Of a stretch of 44,821 nt of DNA, positions 25,371 through 33,487 are shown piece after piece (positions within the stretch are counted from its first letter, which is position 1; every line of letters begins with the position of its first letter). The stretch lies in contig NZ_VWVM01000025.1 of the NCBI RefSeq assembly GCF_008632075.1, positions 1 to 44,821 on the forward strand. The letters run 5' to 3'. A model generated the notes under the pieces. That model made no database searches. It was given only the letters and a program-made list of their open reading frames with translations, and was not told where the DNA came from. Both the position numbers and the translations under genes were made by a program. This DNA is from Candidatus Pantoea gossypiicola (GTDB lineage Bacteria > Pseudomonadota > Gammaproteobacteria > Enterobacterales > Enterobacteriaceae).

Positions 25371-27245
25371 TTATGCGGTCAGCAGCTGGTTCATGCGACG
25401 GATAAACTGGTTAGGATCGTCCAGCGTGCCGCGCTCGGCCAGCAACGCCTGATCCAGCAGCAGTTCAATCCACTCACCAAAGCGTGTTTCATCCTGCGTA
25501 TCGGCAACACGCTTCACCAGCGGGTGATCCGGGTTGATTTCAAACAGGTACTTCACTTCCGGCACGTCCTGTCCGGCCGCCGCGAACAGCTTCGCCATCT
25601 GGGTGGTCATCTCGTTGGCATCGGTGGTGACGATCGCTGGCGTGTCGGTCAGACGATGGGTCAGACGCACCTCTTTCACGCGTTCGCCCAGCAGATTTTT
25701 CACACGCTCAACAAACGGCTCCAGCGCTTTTTCCGCCTCTTTCTGCTCTTCGGTCTCTTCATCCGCCAGCTTGCTCAGCGACTCATCCGCTTTGCTGACC
25801 GACTGGAAGGTTTTACCGTCGAACTCAGTGAGGTAGCTCATCATCCATTCGTCAATGCGATCGGAGAGCAGCAGCACCTCAATACCTTTCTTGCGGAACA
25901 GCTCCAGATGCGGGCTGCTCTTCGCAGCGGCATAGCTGTCAGCAGTGATGTAGTAAATCTTCTCCTGACCTTCCACCATGCGGCTGACGTAGTCTTCCAG
26001 CGAAATGGTCTGTGCTGAACCTTCGCTCTGAGTGGTGGCGAAGCGCAGCAGTTTTGCAATGGTTTCCTGGTTGGCGTTATCTTCCGCCGGACCTTCTTTC
26101 AGCACCAGACCAAACTCATTCCAGAAGGTCTGGTATTTCTCGTTATCCTCTTTCGCCAGTCTTTCCAGCATTTGCAGGGTACGCTTCGTCAGCGCAGCAC
26201 GCAGGCTCTGGGTCACGCGGCTGTCCTGCAGAATCTCACGGGAGACGTTCAGCGGCAGATCGTTTGAGTCAATCAGACCACGCACAAAGCGCAGGTAGTT
26301 CGGCATAAACTGCTCAGCGTCATCCATGATAAAGACGCGCTGCACGTAGAGTTTCAGGCCATGCTTCTGATCGCGATTCCACATATCGAATGGCGCACGC
26401 GCCGGAATGTAGAGCAGGCTGGTGTACTCCTGCTTACCTTCCACCCGATTGTGGCTCCAGGCGACAGGATCGCTGTAGTCATGAGCGATATGCTTGTAGA
26501 ACTCGTTGTACTCGTCGTCGCTGATCTCAGACTTGTTGCGGGTCCACAGCGCCTGGGCTTTGTTGATTTTCTCCCAGTGCGTTCCTTCACCCTCTTCATC
26601 TTTGCTCTCGATCTCAACCGGCAGCGCGATGTGATCGGAATACTTGCTGATGATGCTGCGCACGCGCCATGCGTCCAGGAACTCATCCTCGCCTTCGCGC
26701 AGATGCAGGGTGATCTCAGTACCGCGATCGGCTTTCTCGATCTCAGCCAGGGTATATTCGCCCTCGCCCGCGGATTCCCAGAACACGCCTTCATCGGCTG
26801 ATGCGCCAGCAGCACGGGTACGCACTGTGACTTTGTCCGCCACGATAAAGGCAGAGTAGAAACCGACACCGAACTGACCGATCAGCTGGCTGTCTTTCGC
26901 CTGATCGGAGCCGAGAGATTCCAGGAAAGATTTGGTGCCTGATTTGGCGATAGTCCCGAGATTCTCAATGACCTCATCGCGACGCATACCGATGCCGTTA
27001 TCACTGAGCGTGAGGGTACGGTTGTCCTTATCAACAGAGAGACGAACACGCAGCTCGCCATCACCTTCATACAGGCTGGAGTCTGACAGCGCACGGAAGC
27101 GCAGTTTGTCTGCCGCATCGGAGGCGTTGGAGATCAGCTCACGCAGGAAAATCTCTTTGTTTGAATAGAGAGAATGGATCATCAGGTGCAGAAGTTGTTT
27201 TACTTCCGACTGAAAGCCACGGGTCTCTTGTCCTTTCATGGTCAT
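25371..27245 (-). CDS. htpG: Chaperone HtpG (bacterial Hsp90)
   Basis: HtpG is the ATP-dependent Hsp90 chaperone. From ATG 27245 (GAGG five bases upstream) it has 624 residues; an ATG two codons later (MKGQETRGF) matches the E. coli start. The GHKL ATPase motifs are ELISNASDAADKLR, DNGIGM, and the lid GQFGVGFYSAF in the N domain. NVSREILQD marks the middle domain, and the C terminus is the dimerisation domain. A sigma-32 promoter lies just upstream, between htpG and recR. Confidence 0.97.
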   Translation of the reverse strand: MTMKGQETRGFQSEVKQLLHLMIHSLYSNKEIFLRELISNASDAADKLRFRALSDSSLYEGDGELRVRLSVDKDNRTLTLSDNGIGMRRDEVIENLGTIAKSGTKSFLESLGSDQAKDSQLIGQFGVGFYSAFIVADKVTVRTRAAGASADEGVFWESAGEGEYTLAEIEKADRGTEITLHLREGEDEFLDAWRVRSIISKYSDHIALPVEIESKDEEGEGTHWEKINKAQALWTRNKSEISDDEYNEFYKHIAHDYSDPVAWSHNRVEGKQEYTSLLYIPARAPFDMWNRDQKHGLKLYVQRVFIMDDAEQFMPNYLRFVRGLIDSNDLPLNVSREILQDSRVTQSLRAALTKRTLQMLERLAKEDNEKYQTFWNEFGLVLKEGPAEDNANQETIAKLLRFATTQSEGSAQTISLEDYVSRMVEGQEKIYYITADSYAAAKSSPHLELFRKKGIEVLLLSDRIDEWMMSYLTEFDGKTFQSVSKADESLSKLADEETEEQKEAEKALEPFVERVKNLLGERVKEVRLTHRLTDTPAIVTTDANEMTTQMAKLFAAAGQDVPEVKYLFEINPDHPLVKRVADTQDETRFGEWIELLLDQALLAERGTLDDPNQFIRRMNQLLTA

Positions 27246-27285
27246 TGCTACCTCAACAAAACAGGTTGAACAAACGTTGAGGTTG

Positions 27286-27313
27286 ATGTGGGGATGACAG
27301 GAGGAATTTCAAG
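27286..27313 (-). promoter_or_regulatory. Sigma-32 heat-shock promoter of htpG
   Basis: On the minus strand, -35 CTTGAAA (27307-27313) and -10 CCCCACAT (27286-27293) are separated by 13 bp. This fits the sigma-32 consensus closely and is consistent with htpG being a heat-shock gene. Confidence 0.88.
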
Positions 27314-27336
27314 CCGGTGTCTGTCACAACACCGGC
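27313..27336 (-). terminator. Hairpin after recR
   Basis: The 8-bp perfect stem GCCGGTGT/ACACCGGC with an 8-nt loop lies 7 bp after the recR stop on the minus strand. There is no U tract; the sequence after it is the -35 of the htpG promoter, sharing one base with the stem. Confidence 0.5.
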
Positions 27337-27342
27337 AAGTGA

Positions 27343-27948
27343 TTAAAATTTAAACTTCTGGCGGCCCGCCAGTGAATGGGACAGCGTGGTGCCATCCACC
27401 ATCTCAAGCTCTCCGCCAACCGGCACACCATGCGCGATACGGCTGGCGTCAACGCCATACTGGCCACAGAGCTCCGCGATGTAGTTGGCGGTTGCCTCGC
27501 CTTCTACCGTCGGGTTGGTCGCGAGGATCACTTCCTGCAGGGTTTCACTCTCCAGTCGCTGCTCCAGACGGTCCAGACCGATATCCGCCGGACCGATGCC
27601 GTCGAGCGGCGAAAGATGCCCCATCAGCACAAAGTAGCGACCGCCAAACTGGCCGGTTTGCTCAATGGCGTGGATATCTGCCGGGCTTTCCACCACGCAG
27701 ATTTGACCATTCTGCTGACGCCGTGGATTGGCGCAGATGGTGCAAATTTCCTGCTCGGTAAATGTCCGGCAGTCGGCACAGTGTCCGATCTCCGACATCG
27801 CGCGGGTCAGCGCCTGCGCCAGCCGCATGCCACCGCTGCGATCGCGCTGCAGCAGCTGAAAAGCCATGCGCTGTGCCGACTTCGGCCCAACGCCAGGCAG
27901 ACAGCGCAGCGACTCCATCAATGATTCAAGCAGTGGACTGGTTTGCAT
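27343..27948 (-). CDS. recR: Recombination mediator RecR
   Basis: RecR acts with RecO/RecF to load RecA at single-strand gaps. It has 201 residues, as in E. coli. The N-terminal HhH (LPGVGPKSAQRMAF) is at about 17-30, the Cys4 zinc finger is at Cys57, Cys60, Cys69 and Cys72, and a Toprim domain (ICVVESPADI onward) follows. The C terminus is HSLAGRQKFKF. Its ATG shares a base with the ybaB stop, part of the conserved dnaX-ybaB-recR operon. Confidence 0.97.
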   Translation of the reverse strand: MQTSPLLESLMESLRCLPGVGPKSAQRMAFQLLQRDRSGGMRLAQALTRAMSEIGHCADCRTFTEQEICTICANPRRQQNGQICVVESPADIHAIEQTGQFGGRYFVLMGHLSPLDGIGPADIGLDRLEQRLESETLQEVILATNPTVEGEATANYIAELCGQYGVDASRIAHGVPVGGELEMVDGTTLSHSLAGRQKFKF

Positions 27949-28280
27949 CAGAACGGCATCTTAAAGCCAGGTGGCAGCTGCATGCCTGAGGAGACAGACG
28001 CCATCTTCTCTTTCTGGGTTTCATCAATGCGACGTGCGGCATCGTTGAACGCGGCGGCAACCAGATCTTCCAGCATGTCTTTGTCATCTTCCAGCAGGCT
28101 GGGATCGATTTCCACGCGACGGCAGTTGTGCGCGCCGTTAATGGTGACTTTTACCAGGCCAGCACCGGACTCACCGGTCACTTCAAGCGCGGCGATCTCT
28201 TCCTGAACTTTGGCCATTTTGTCCTGCATCTGCTGGGCCTGTTTCATCAGGTTGCCCAATCCGCCTTTACCACCAAACAT
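27948..28280 (-). CDS. ybaB: Nucleoid-associated protein YbaB/EbfC
   Basis: This small DNA-binding, nucleoid-associated dimer is encoded between dnaX and recR in most bacteria. The 110 residues have the usual Gly/Met/Gln-rich start (MFGGKGGLGNLMKQAQQMQ), the conserved core VTINGAHNCRRVEID and the C terminus MQLPPGFKMPF. It is about one residue longer than E. coli because of an extra Gly. It overlaps recR by one base. Confidence 0.96.
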   Translation of the reverse strand: MFGGKGGLGNLMKQAQQMQDKMAKVQEEIAALEVTGESGAGLVKVTINGAHNCRRVEIDPSLLEDDKDMLEDLVAAAFNDAARRIDETQKEKMASVSSGMQLPPGFKMPF

Positions 28281-28335
28281 AGTTTTCTCTCTCAGCTGAG
28301 GCTACAACGCTATCGTTACGATAGCAGCAGCGTGT

Positions 28336-30414
28336 CTAAACAGGTCGGATACTCTCCTCATCCAGATCGGCATCAAAAAATCGCTGCAGCGTCTGAATGT
28401 GGGTATCACAGGTGATCGACTGACGCGCCTGCGCCAGTTTCTCTTCGTAAATGGCCTGACGCCACTCCAGTGGCGTCAACACCGATGAATTATCGTCTTC
28501 AACGACAGAGAGTTCAACTTTCTGCCCGGCACTCTGGCTAAGCACATCGCTTAACACCTGCTGCGCCGACGGTGAATTAAGGTGACGCTGGCTGCTGCGC
28601 AGATGCAGGCAGACGCCATTTTCGGTTGTCTCTTTCCAGGCATTTAACGCCAGCTGCTGCACCAGCTTCGGCAGCGGCAGGGTTGCAATCTCTGCGGCCC
28701 AGGGATCGCGCTGCTGCGCTTCTTCCGCCAGGCGCGCCGCCAGCTCAGGGGTTTTCTCATGCTCCAGTGCGGAACGCAAGGCCTTAGGCGTCGCCACCGG
28801 TTCCGCGACTTCAACCGGCTGATTAACCGCTTTCCAGCGGTATGCTTCCTCTTTTACCGGAGCGGCCGGCTCACGATCGCGGATACGCTGCTGACTGCGC
28901 TCGGTAACCGAGGCCAGCCGCTCCAGCGCGGAGTTGGCCGGCCGCGCACCTGGCGCCGCCGGCTCACTCTTTTTTGGTTTGTTCGCTCCCTGACGCAGCA
29001 ACTGCGTGCGCGCCTGCAGGAGCTGGCTGGTGGAGCTGGAGAGTGCCCTGTCAGGCGATGCATCCGATGGCGGCGCAGGCTGCGGAGCCGGGTCGGGCGC
29101 GGCCATCTGTGGCTGAGCGGCAACCTGCTGTTGCGGCGCAGGTATCGGCTGCTGAGGCTGCTGCGCTACGGGCGATCTTGACTGAGCAGGTGACGATGTA
29201 GCTGGCTGTGCTGCCGTGTGTCGTGCTACCGGCGCAGGACCGGATGGTGCCGGTGACGTCTGCGCCGGAGCAACCGGTGCCATCTGTTCCGTTAACGCGG
29301 GACGCGCAATGGGTTCTGCCACCGCCGCTTTAGGATGAAACGCCAGGGCGCGCAGCAGCGTCATCTCAACACCCATGCGGCGATCGGGCGCAATCGGCAG
29401 ATCCTTGCGGCCCATCAGCAGGGTCTGATAATAGAGCTGCAGATCGGCGGGCGGCACCACGCGGGCCAGTTCACGCAGCCGGATCGCATTGCTTTCGTCA
29501 TCGTCGTTGAGCGAGGCCGGCAGCAGTTGCACCATCGCAATCTGGTGCAGCAGGCGCAGCATCTCCACCAGCAACGCCTCCCATTCTACCCCGCGTGAGG
29601 CGGCCTGGCTCAGCAGGTTCATCACCTGCTGACCGTCACCGTCAACCAGCGCCTCCAGCAGCCCCAGCGGCTGCTCATCATCCAGCGTGCCGAGCATGAC
29701 GCTGACCGTGCTGCTGGTCACTGCGCCCTGCCCCATGGCAATCGCCTGATCGGTAAGGCTCAGCGCATCGCGCATACTGCCATCGGCGGCGCGCGCCAGC
29801 AGCTGCAGCGCCCGGGTTTCGCTCTCAATCTGTTCCTGCTTCAGCACATGTTCAAGCTGCTGACGGATTTGATCAACATCCAGCGCTTTGAGGTGGAACT
29901 GCAGGCAGCGCGAGAGAATGGTCACTGGCAGTTTCTGCGGATCGGTGGTCGCCAGCAGGAATTTAACGTGTGAAGGTGGCTCTTCCAGCGTCTTTAACAG
30001 CGCATTAAAGCTGTGACGCGACAGCATGTGTACTTCATCGATCAGATAGACTTTGAAACGGCCACGCGCCGGCGCGTACTGCACGTTGTCGAGCAGATCG
30101 CGGGTGTCTTCAACTTTGGTACGTGATGCGGCGTCAATCTCAATCAGATCGACAAAACGGCCCTGCTCAATTTCACGGCAATTATCGCACTGACCACAGG
30201 GTGTGGCAGTGATGCCGGTTTCGCAGTTAAGGCCTTTGGCCAGCAGACGCGCAATGGTGGTTTTCCCTACGCCGCGGGTGCCGGAGAAGAGATAAGCATG
30301 ATGGATGCGTCCCAGAGACAATCCATTCGCCAGCGCCGTCAGAACATGTTCCTGACCGACAACATCAGCAAAAGCCTGGGGACGCCATTTTCGCGCAAGT
30401 ACCTGATAGCTCAT
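28336..30414 (-). CDS. dnaX: DNA polymerase III tau subunit (clamp loader)
   Basis: Tau is the clamp-loader ATPase that also tethers polymerase core and DnaB helicase. The full frame gives 692 residues, longer than the 643 of E. coli. Walker A (SGTRGVGKTT) is near 44-53, the zinc site CGQCDNC near 73-79, Walker B/DEVH (LIDEVHMLS) near 124, and SRC near 168. The extra length lies in a Pro/Ala/Gln-rich linker at about 375-470, before the frameshift site. The C-terminal domains IV-V are intact. A second product, gamma, is made by frameshifting. Confidence 0.97.
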   Translation of the reverse strand: MSYQVLARKWRPQAFADVVGQEHVLTALANGLSLGRIHHAYLFSGTRGVGKTTIARLLAKGLNCETGITATPCGQCDNCREIEQGRFVDLIEIDAASRTKVEDTRDLLDNVQYAPARGRFKVYLIDEVHMLSRHSFNALLKTLEEPPSHVKFLLATTDPQKLPVTILSRCLQFHLKALDVDQIRQQLEHVLKQEQIESETRALQLLARAADGSMRDALSLTDQAIAMGQGAVTSSTVSVMLGTLDDEQPLGLLEALVDGDGQQVMNLLSQAASRGVEWEALLVEMLRLLHQIAMVQLLPASLNDDDESNAIRLRELARVVPPADLQLYYQTLLMGRKDLPIAPDRRMGVEMTLLRALAFHPKAAVAEPIARPALTEQMAPVAPAQTSPAPSGPAPVARHTAAQPATSSPAQSRSPVAQQPQQPIPAPQQQVAAQPQMAAPDPAPQPAPPSDASPDRALSSSTSQLLQARTQLLRQGANKPKKSEPAAPGARPANSALERLASVTERSQQRIRDREPAAPVKEEAYRWKAVNQPVEVAEPVATPKALRSALEHEKTPELAARLAEEAQQRDPWAAEIATLPLPKLVQQLALNAWKETTENGVCLHLRSSQRHLNSPSAQQVLSDVLSQSAGQKVELSVVEDDNSSVLTPLEWRQAIYEEKLAQARQSITCDTHIQTLQRFFDADLDEESIRPV
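28964..30414 (-). CDS. dnaX: DNA polymerase III gamma subunit by programmed -1 frameshift
   Basis: The slippery A AAA AAG lies at 28975-28969 in the correct frame (codons 481-482). After slippage the ribosome reads GAG then TGA at 28966-28964, giving a 483-residue gamma ending KKE. The E. coli stimulators are both present: AGGGAGC about ten bases upstream and a GC-rich hairpin (CCGGC...GCCGG, 28938-28962) just downstream. Confidence 0.9.
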
Positions 30415-30539
30415 GTGGAGTTCGACGAAGTTGGATGGAAAGATGAGCGCAGACGCTCTGCAACCCCTGTATAAGATTGCAGTAGTCTATCAGCTACGCT
30501 TTTGGCTGGCACTCGTTATCTTGACACCAGAGGCGTGAC

Positions 30540-30561
30540 GGCCTCGCCGGGTGGCAAGGCC
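30540..30561 (-). terminator. Hairpin between apt and dnaX
   Basis: On the minus strand, GGCCTTGCC pairs imperfectly with GGCGAGGCC just after the apt stop. There is no U tract. It may be a partial terminator in the apt-dnaX readthrough interval. Confidence 0.35.
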
Positions 30562-30572
30562 AAAAGCGTGGC

Positions 30573-31124
30573 TTAGTGGCCGGGGAATTTAACCAGGCTG
30601 TAGCTCTCAACACCCAGGGCATTAAGACGTGATTCTCCGGTCAGATCGAACAGGTTAATAATGAAGGCTGCGTCTTTCACTTCACCGCCAGCACGGCGAA
30701 TCAGTTTAACAGTCGCTTCAATGGTCCCGCCGGTCGCCAGCAGATCGTCAACCACCAGCACCAGATCGCCTGGCTGGATGGCATCTTTGTGCAATTCCAG
30801 CTTATCGGTGCCGTATTCCAGCTCATAGGATTCACTGTAAACCTCACGCGGCAGTTTGCCAGGCTTACGAACCGGAACAAAACCGACACCCAGACCTAAT
30901 GCCACGGGTGCACCAAACAGAAAACCGCGCGCTTCCGTGCCCACGACTTTGGTGATGCCTTTATTACGGTAACGCTCAACCAGCAGCGCAATCGACGCGG
31001 CGTAGGCTTTCGGATCTTCCAGCAGGCTGGTGACATCGCGGAACAGGATGCCTGGCTTAGGATAATCGGGGATACTTTTAATGCTGTTTTTAATGAATTC
31101 AAGCTGCTGCGCAGTGTCGGTCAT
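30573..31124 (-). CDS. apt: Adenine phosphoribosyltransferase
   Basis: Apt salvages adenine to AMP with PRPP. The start at 31124 (MTDTAQQLEFIKNSIKSIPD) gives 183 residues, equal to E. coli; 14 codons of open frame upstream are not conserved. The PRPP-binding loop LVVDDLLATGGT is at 123-134, and the GTEARGFLFG segment near 62-71 binds purine. It lies upstream of dnaX in the same orientation, as in E. coli. Confidence 0.96.
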   Translation of the reverse strand: MTDTAQQLEFIKNSIKSIPDYPKPGILFRDVTSLLEDPKAYAASIALLVERYRNKGITKVVGTEARGFLFGAPVALGLGVGFVPVRKPGKLPREVYSESYELEYGTDKLELHKDAIQPGDLVLVVDDLLATGGTIEATVKLIRRAGGEVKDAAFIINLFDLTGESRLNALGVESYSLVKFPGH

Positions 31125-31268
31125 AATGATACGCCTGGTAAAAAATTCTGTTTCGCGCAGCTTCAAAAGCGCTAATACCTGGTAAAAGGCTCAGCGGAAG
31201 TCAATTCACAAAGGGAAGCCACGCACGAAGACGCCCAAATCTAAGCAAATGACCGGCTAAATGCAACT

Positions 31269-31658
31269 TTATCGCGGCGGCGGCGGTGCGTCCGCTGTTT
31301 CTGCCACCACCGGAATACGCCACATAAACAGCAGCAGCGCCGCCAGCATGATCAACAGCATGATGCGAACCCAGAGCTGATGCACCAGAAAAAGTGAGAG
31401 ACTAAAGGTGGCGACAATCAGGCAGATAGCGCGCACTTTAGCACCCGGCGGCATGGCGCGATGCTGTTGCCAGTGACGCAGATAGCGGCCAAACGGCGAT
31501 TTCCACAGCAGCCAGTGATGGAAACGCGGCGATGAACGGGCAAAACACCAGGCCGCCAGCAGCATGAATGGCGTGGTGGGTAATAAAGGTAATACAATGC
31601 CCAGCGTCCCCAGCACAATGGCCAGCCAGCCGAGGGTTATTAACAGAATGCGTTGCAT
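31269..31658 (-). CDS. ybaN: DUF454 inner membrane protein YbaN
   Basis: This small YbaN-family membrane protein of 129 residues has no established function. It begins with a hydrophobic helix (ILLITLGWLAIVLGTLGIVLPLLPTTPF), has the conserved AAWCFARSSPRFHHWLL segment, and two more membrane spans near 77-115. The C-terminal end is Pro-rich. It is divergent from priC with a 57-bp gap. Confidence 0.9.
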   Translation of the reverse strand: MQRILLITLGWLAIVLGTLGIVLPLLPTTPFMLLAAWCFARSSPRFHHWLLWKSPFGRYLRHWQQHRAMPPGAKVRAICLIVATFSLSLFLVHQLWVRIMLLIMLAALLLFMWRIPVVAETADAPPPPR

Positions 31659-31715
31659 GAATCTCGCCCAGCTCTTTCCTCATCCGCGTACGTTAGCACA
31701 ACTCAGGGCCAGACG

Positions 31716-32246
31716 ATGAGTGCGATCGCTGTACAACAGCGGCTGCACCAGCTCCTTGTCGCCCTGCGTCAGGAGATTGCCCGCCATCCCGATGGCGTTT
31801 GCCGTCTGCCACGTTTTGATACGCAGCTATTTCAGACCAAAGGCACGCGACTGGCGGATTATCTGCAGGAGGTGGAGCAGAACTTCGCCCGGTTGTGCGA
31901 CAGTAGCCATGACCTGGCCCGCAGTGCCTGGCTGGCTGAACGCCTGGTCGATCAGATTGCCGCCCTGCAACGCGAGGCGAGCACCCAACAGTTGCGTACC
32001 CGACGCGAACAGCCAGTAAAGAACCCACGCGCGACCAGATATCAGGAGTACCGTGAATTTGAACGGCGTTTACTGGCGATGATCGACCAGCGTGAGCAGC
32101 GGCTGGCGCTCGCTGAAACTCTGGCGGTGCAGCATCAGCTTAAGCAGGATCTGGAAACGTTAGAGGGACGACTGGCACGCTGTCGACAGGCGATTCGCTC
32201 AGTTGAGTGGGCCTCGTCATTGCGCGGCAGTGAAAACGCCGAATAA
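31716..32246 (+). CDS. priC: Primosomal replication protein N''
   Basis: PriC restarts stalled replication forks by loading DnaB on SSB-coated DNA. The 176-residue protein from ATG 31716 is helical and Arg/Gln-rich. The FDTQLFQTKGTRLADYL, AWLAERLVDQIAALQREAS and YREFERRLLAM segments align with E. coli PriC. Sequence divergence is fairly high, as is usual for this gene; identity rests on these blocks and on synteny (ybaN-priC-ybaM). Confidence 0.88.
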   Translation: MSAIAVQQRLHQLLVALRQEIARHPDGVCRLPRFDTQLFQTKGTRLADYLQEVEQNFARLCDSSHDLARSAWLAERLVDQIAALQREASTQQLRTRREQPVKNPRATRYQEYREFERRLLAMIDQREQRLALAETLAVQHQLKQDLETLEGRLARCRQAIRSVEWASSLRGSENAE

Positions 32247-32303
32247 AGCGCAGCGTGACAAAAGCGCTTCTATACTGGGTGTAATTCAGCGCGGAGACGA
32301 AAA

Positions 32304-32549
32304 ATGGGCTTACTGAGCTGGCTGCTATGCGGGCTGCTACTGGGATTGCTGAAGCGTCTGCTGATGCCGGGACGACCCGGCGGCCTGATGGCGACCCTGA
32401 CGCTGTCGATAATCGGCGCACTGATTGGCGGCTATATCGCCACCTATTTTGAACTGGGCTCGCTGGCAACGTTGCATGCTGGCGCGCTGGGTATGGCCAT
32501 TCTCGGCACAGTGTTGATGCTGCTGGTCGCCGCCCGCTTACGTATTTAG
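32304..32549 (+). CDS. GlsB/YeaQ/YmgE-family membrane protein
   Basis: This 81-residue hydrophobic protein with about three membrane helices and glycine-rich turns is typical of the GlsB/YeaQ/YmgE (transglycosylase-associated) family, often stress-induced and of unknown function. The family segment LMPGRPGGLMATLTLSIIGALIGGYI is recognisable. GGAGA precedes the ATG. It lies between priC and ybaM; E. coli has no such gene at this spot, as far as I recall. Confidence 0.82.
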   Translation: MGLLSWLLCGLLLGLLKRLLMPGRPGGLMATLTLSIIGALIGGYIATYFELGSLATLHAGALGMAILGTVLMLLVAARLRI

Positions 32550-32557
32550 GAGAAAAG

Positions 32558-32710
32558 ATGTCACTGGAAAACGCCCCTGACGACGTCAAACTGGCAGTGG
32601 ATCTGATTCAGCTTCTGGAAGAGCATCAACTGCCCGTTGAAACGGTGCTCTCAGCTCTGGCCATGGTGCAGCGCGATTTCGAGAACAAGCGCGATGGGCA
32701 ACCTGCTTAG
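32558..32710 (+). CDS. ybaM: DUF2496 small protein YbaM
   Basis: This 50-residue protein begins MSLENAPDDVKLAVDLI, as in E. coli YbaM. Its function is unknown. It starts nine bases after the preceding gene, with AGGAG in the gap, so it is probably co-transcribed with it. Its stop overlaps the end of convergent acrR by 4 bp. Confidence 0.9.
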   Translation: MSLENAPDDVKLAVDLIQLLEEHQLPVETVLSALAMVQRDFENKRDGQPA

Positions 32711-33345
32711 CGCTGAGCAGTCAGCGTCGGACTAAGACGCAACATATCAATAAAGGCATTGACCAGCGTTGGCGCGTCAGCGGCTAAGTCAAAACTTTCG
32801 GGCGCAAACAGCCAGCTTTCCATCATGCCATTAACGTAACCACGCAGGATAAGTGCGGCCTGACGCGTACTGAGACTGCCTGGAAGTTGTCCGGCTTCAA
32901 TGCACTGACGCAGGACATCTTCGATTTTGTCGTAGCACTCCAGCAACAGGCTCTGCTGCATACTCTTCATCGCCGCCATTTCGCCAACAAATTCGCATTT
33001 ATGGAAAATGATCTCCATTAAGGCGCGGCGCTGAGGATCCTTTGCTGTCGCTTCAAAGATATAGACCAGCATTGCGCGCAACACTGAGAGTGGATCGCCA
33101 GGGTATTTTGTCTGATACTCAAGTTCCACATCGTCCAGACCGGCATCACAACGAAGCCATATTTCATGTAAGAGATCGGCTTTGTTTTTGAAGTGCCAGT
33201 AGATTGCCCCGCGCGTGACACTGGCAGCGGTGGCAATATCGGCCAGAGACGTGGCTGAGACGCCCTGTTGCGAAAACAGAACAAGGGCGGCATCAAGAAT
33301 TTGATGCCGCGTTTCAAGTGCTTGCGCTTTGGTTTTTCGTGCCAT
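32707..33345 (-). CDS. acrR: TetR-family repressor of acrAB
   Basis: AcrR represses acrAB and itself and is released by dyes and drugs. The 212 residues match the E. coli protein. The TetR HTH is at about 10-57 (ATSLADIATAASVTRGAIYWHFKNKADLLHEIW), followed by the helical ligand-binding domain. It is divergent from acrA around a conserved operator. Confidence 0.95.
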   Translation of the reverse strand: MARKTKAQALETRHQILDAALVLFSQQGVSATSLADIATAASVTRGAIYWHFKNKADLLHEIWLRCDAGLDDVELEYQTKYPGDPLSVLRAMLVYIFEATAKDPQRRALMEIIFHKCEFVGEMAAMKSMQQSLLLECYDKIEDVLRQCIEAGQLPGSLSTRQAALILRGYVNGMMESWLFAPESFDLAADAPTLVNAFIDMLRLSPTLTAQR

Positions 33346-33374
33346 AGGGGGCTTTTTTTACAAACAGGTAAGTT

Positions 33375-33398
33375 TACATACATTTGTGAATGTATGTA
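33375..33398. promoter_or_regulatory. AcrR operator
   Basis: The 24-bp palindrome starting TACATACATT and ending AATGTATGTA is, as I recall it, the same as the E. coli AcrR binding site. It lies 30 bp before acrR and 90 bp before acrA, so one dimer pair can control both genes. Confidence 0.92.
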
Positions 33399-33487
33399 CC
33401 ATAGCACGACCTGCGACTTGACACAGCAATGGGTTTTTCAGTTTGTGATCCATTGACCAATTGATATCGGACACTAGAGGTTTATTT

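Noticed and set aside
33418..33445. Sigma-70 promoter for acrAB starting at TTGACA
   Set aside because: The -35 is excellent, but no acceptable -10 lies 16-18 bp downstream, so I do not place the promoter.
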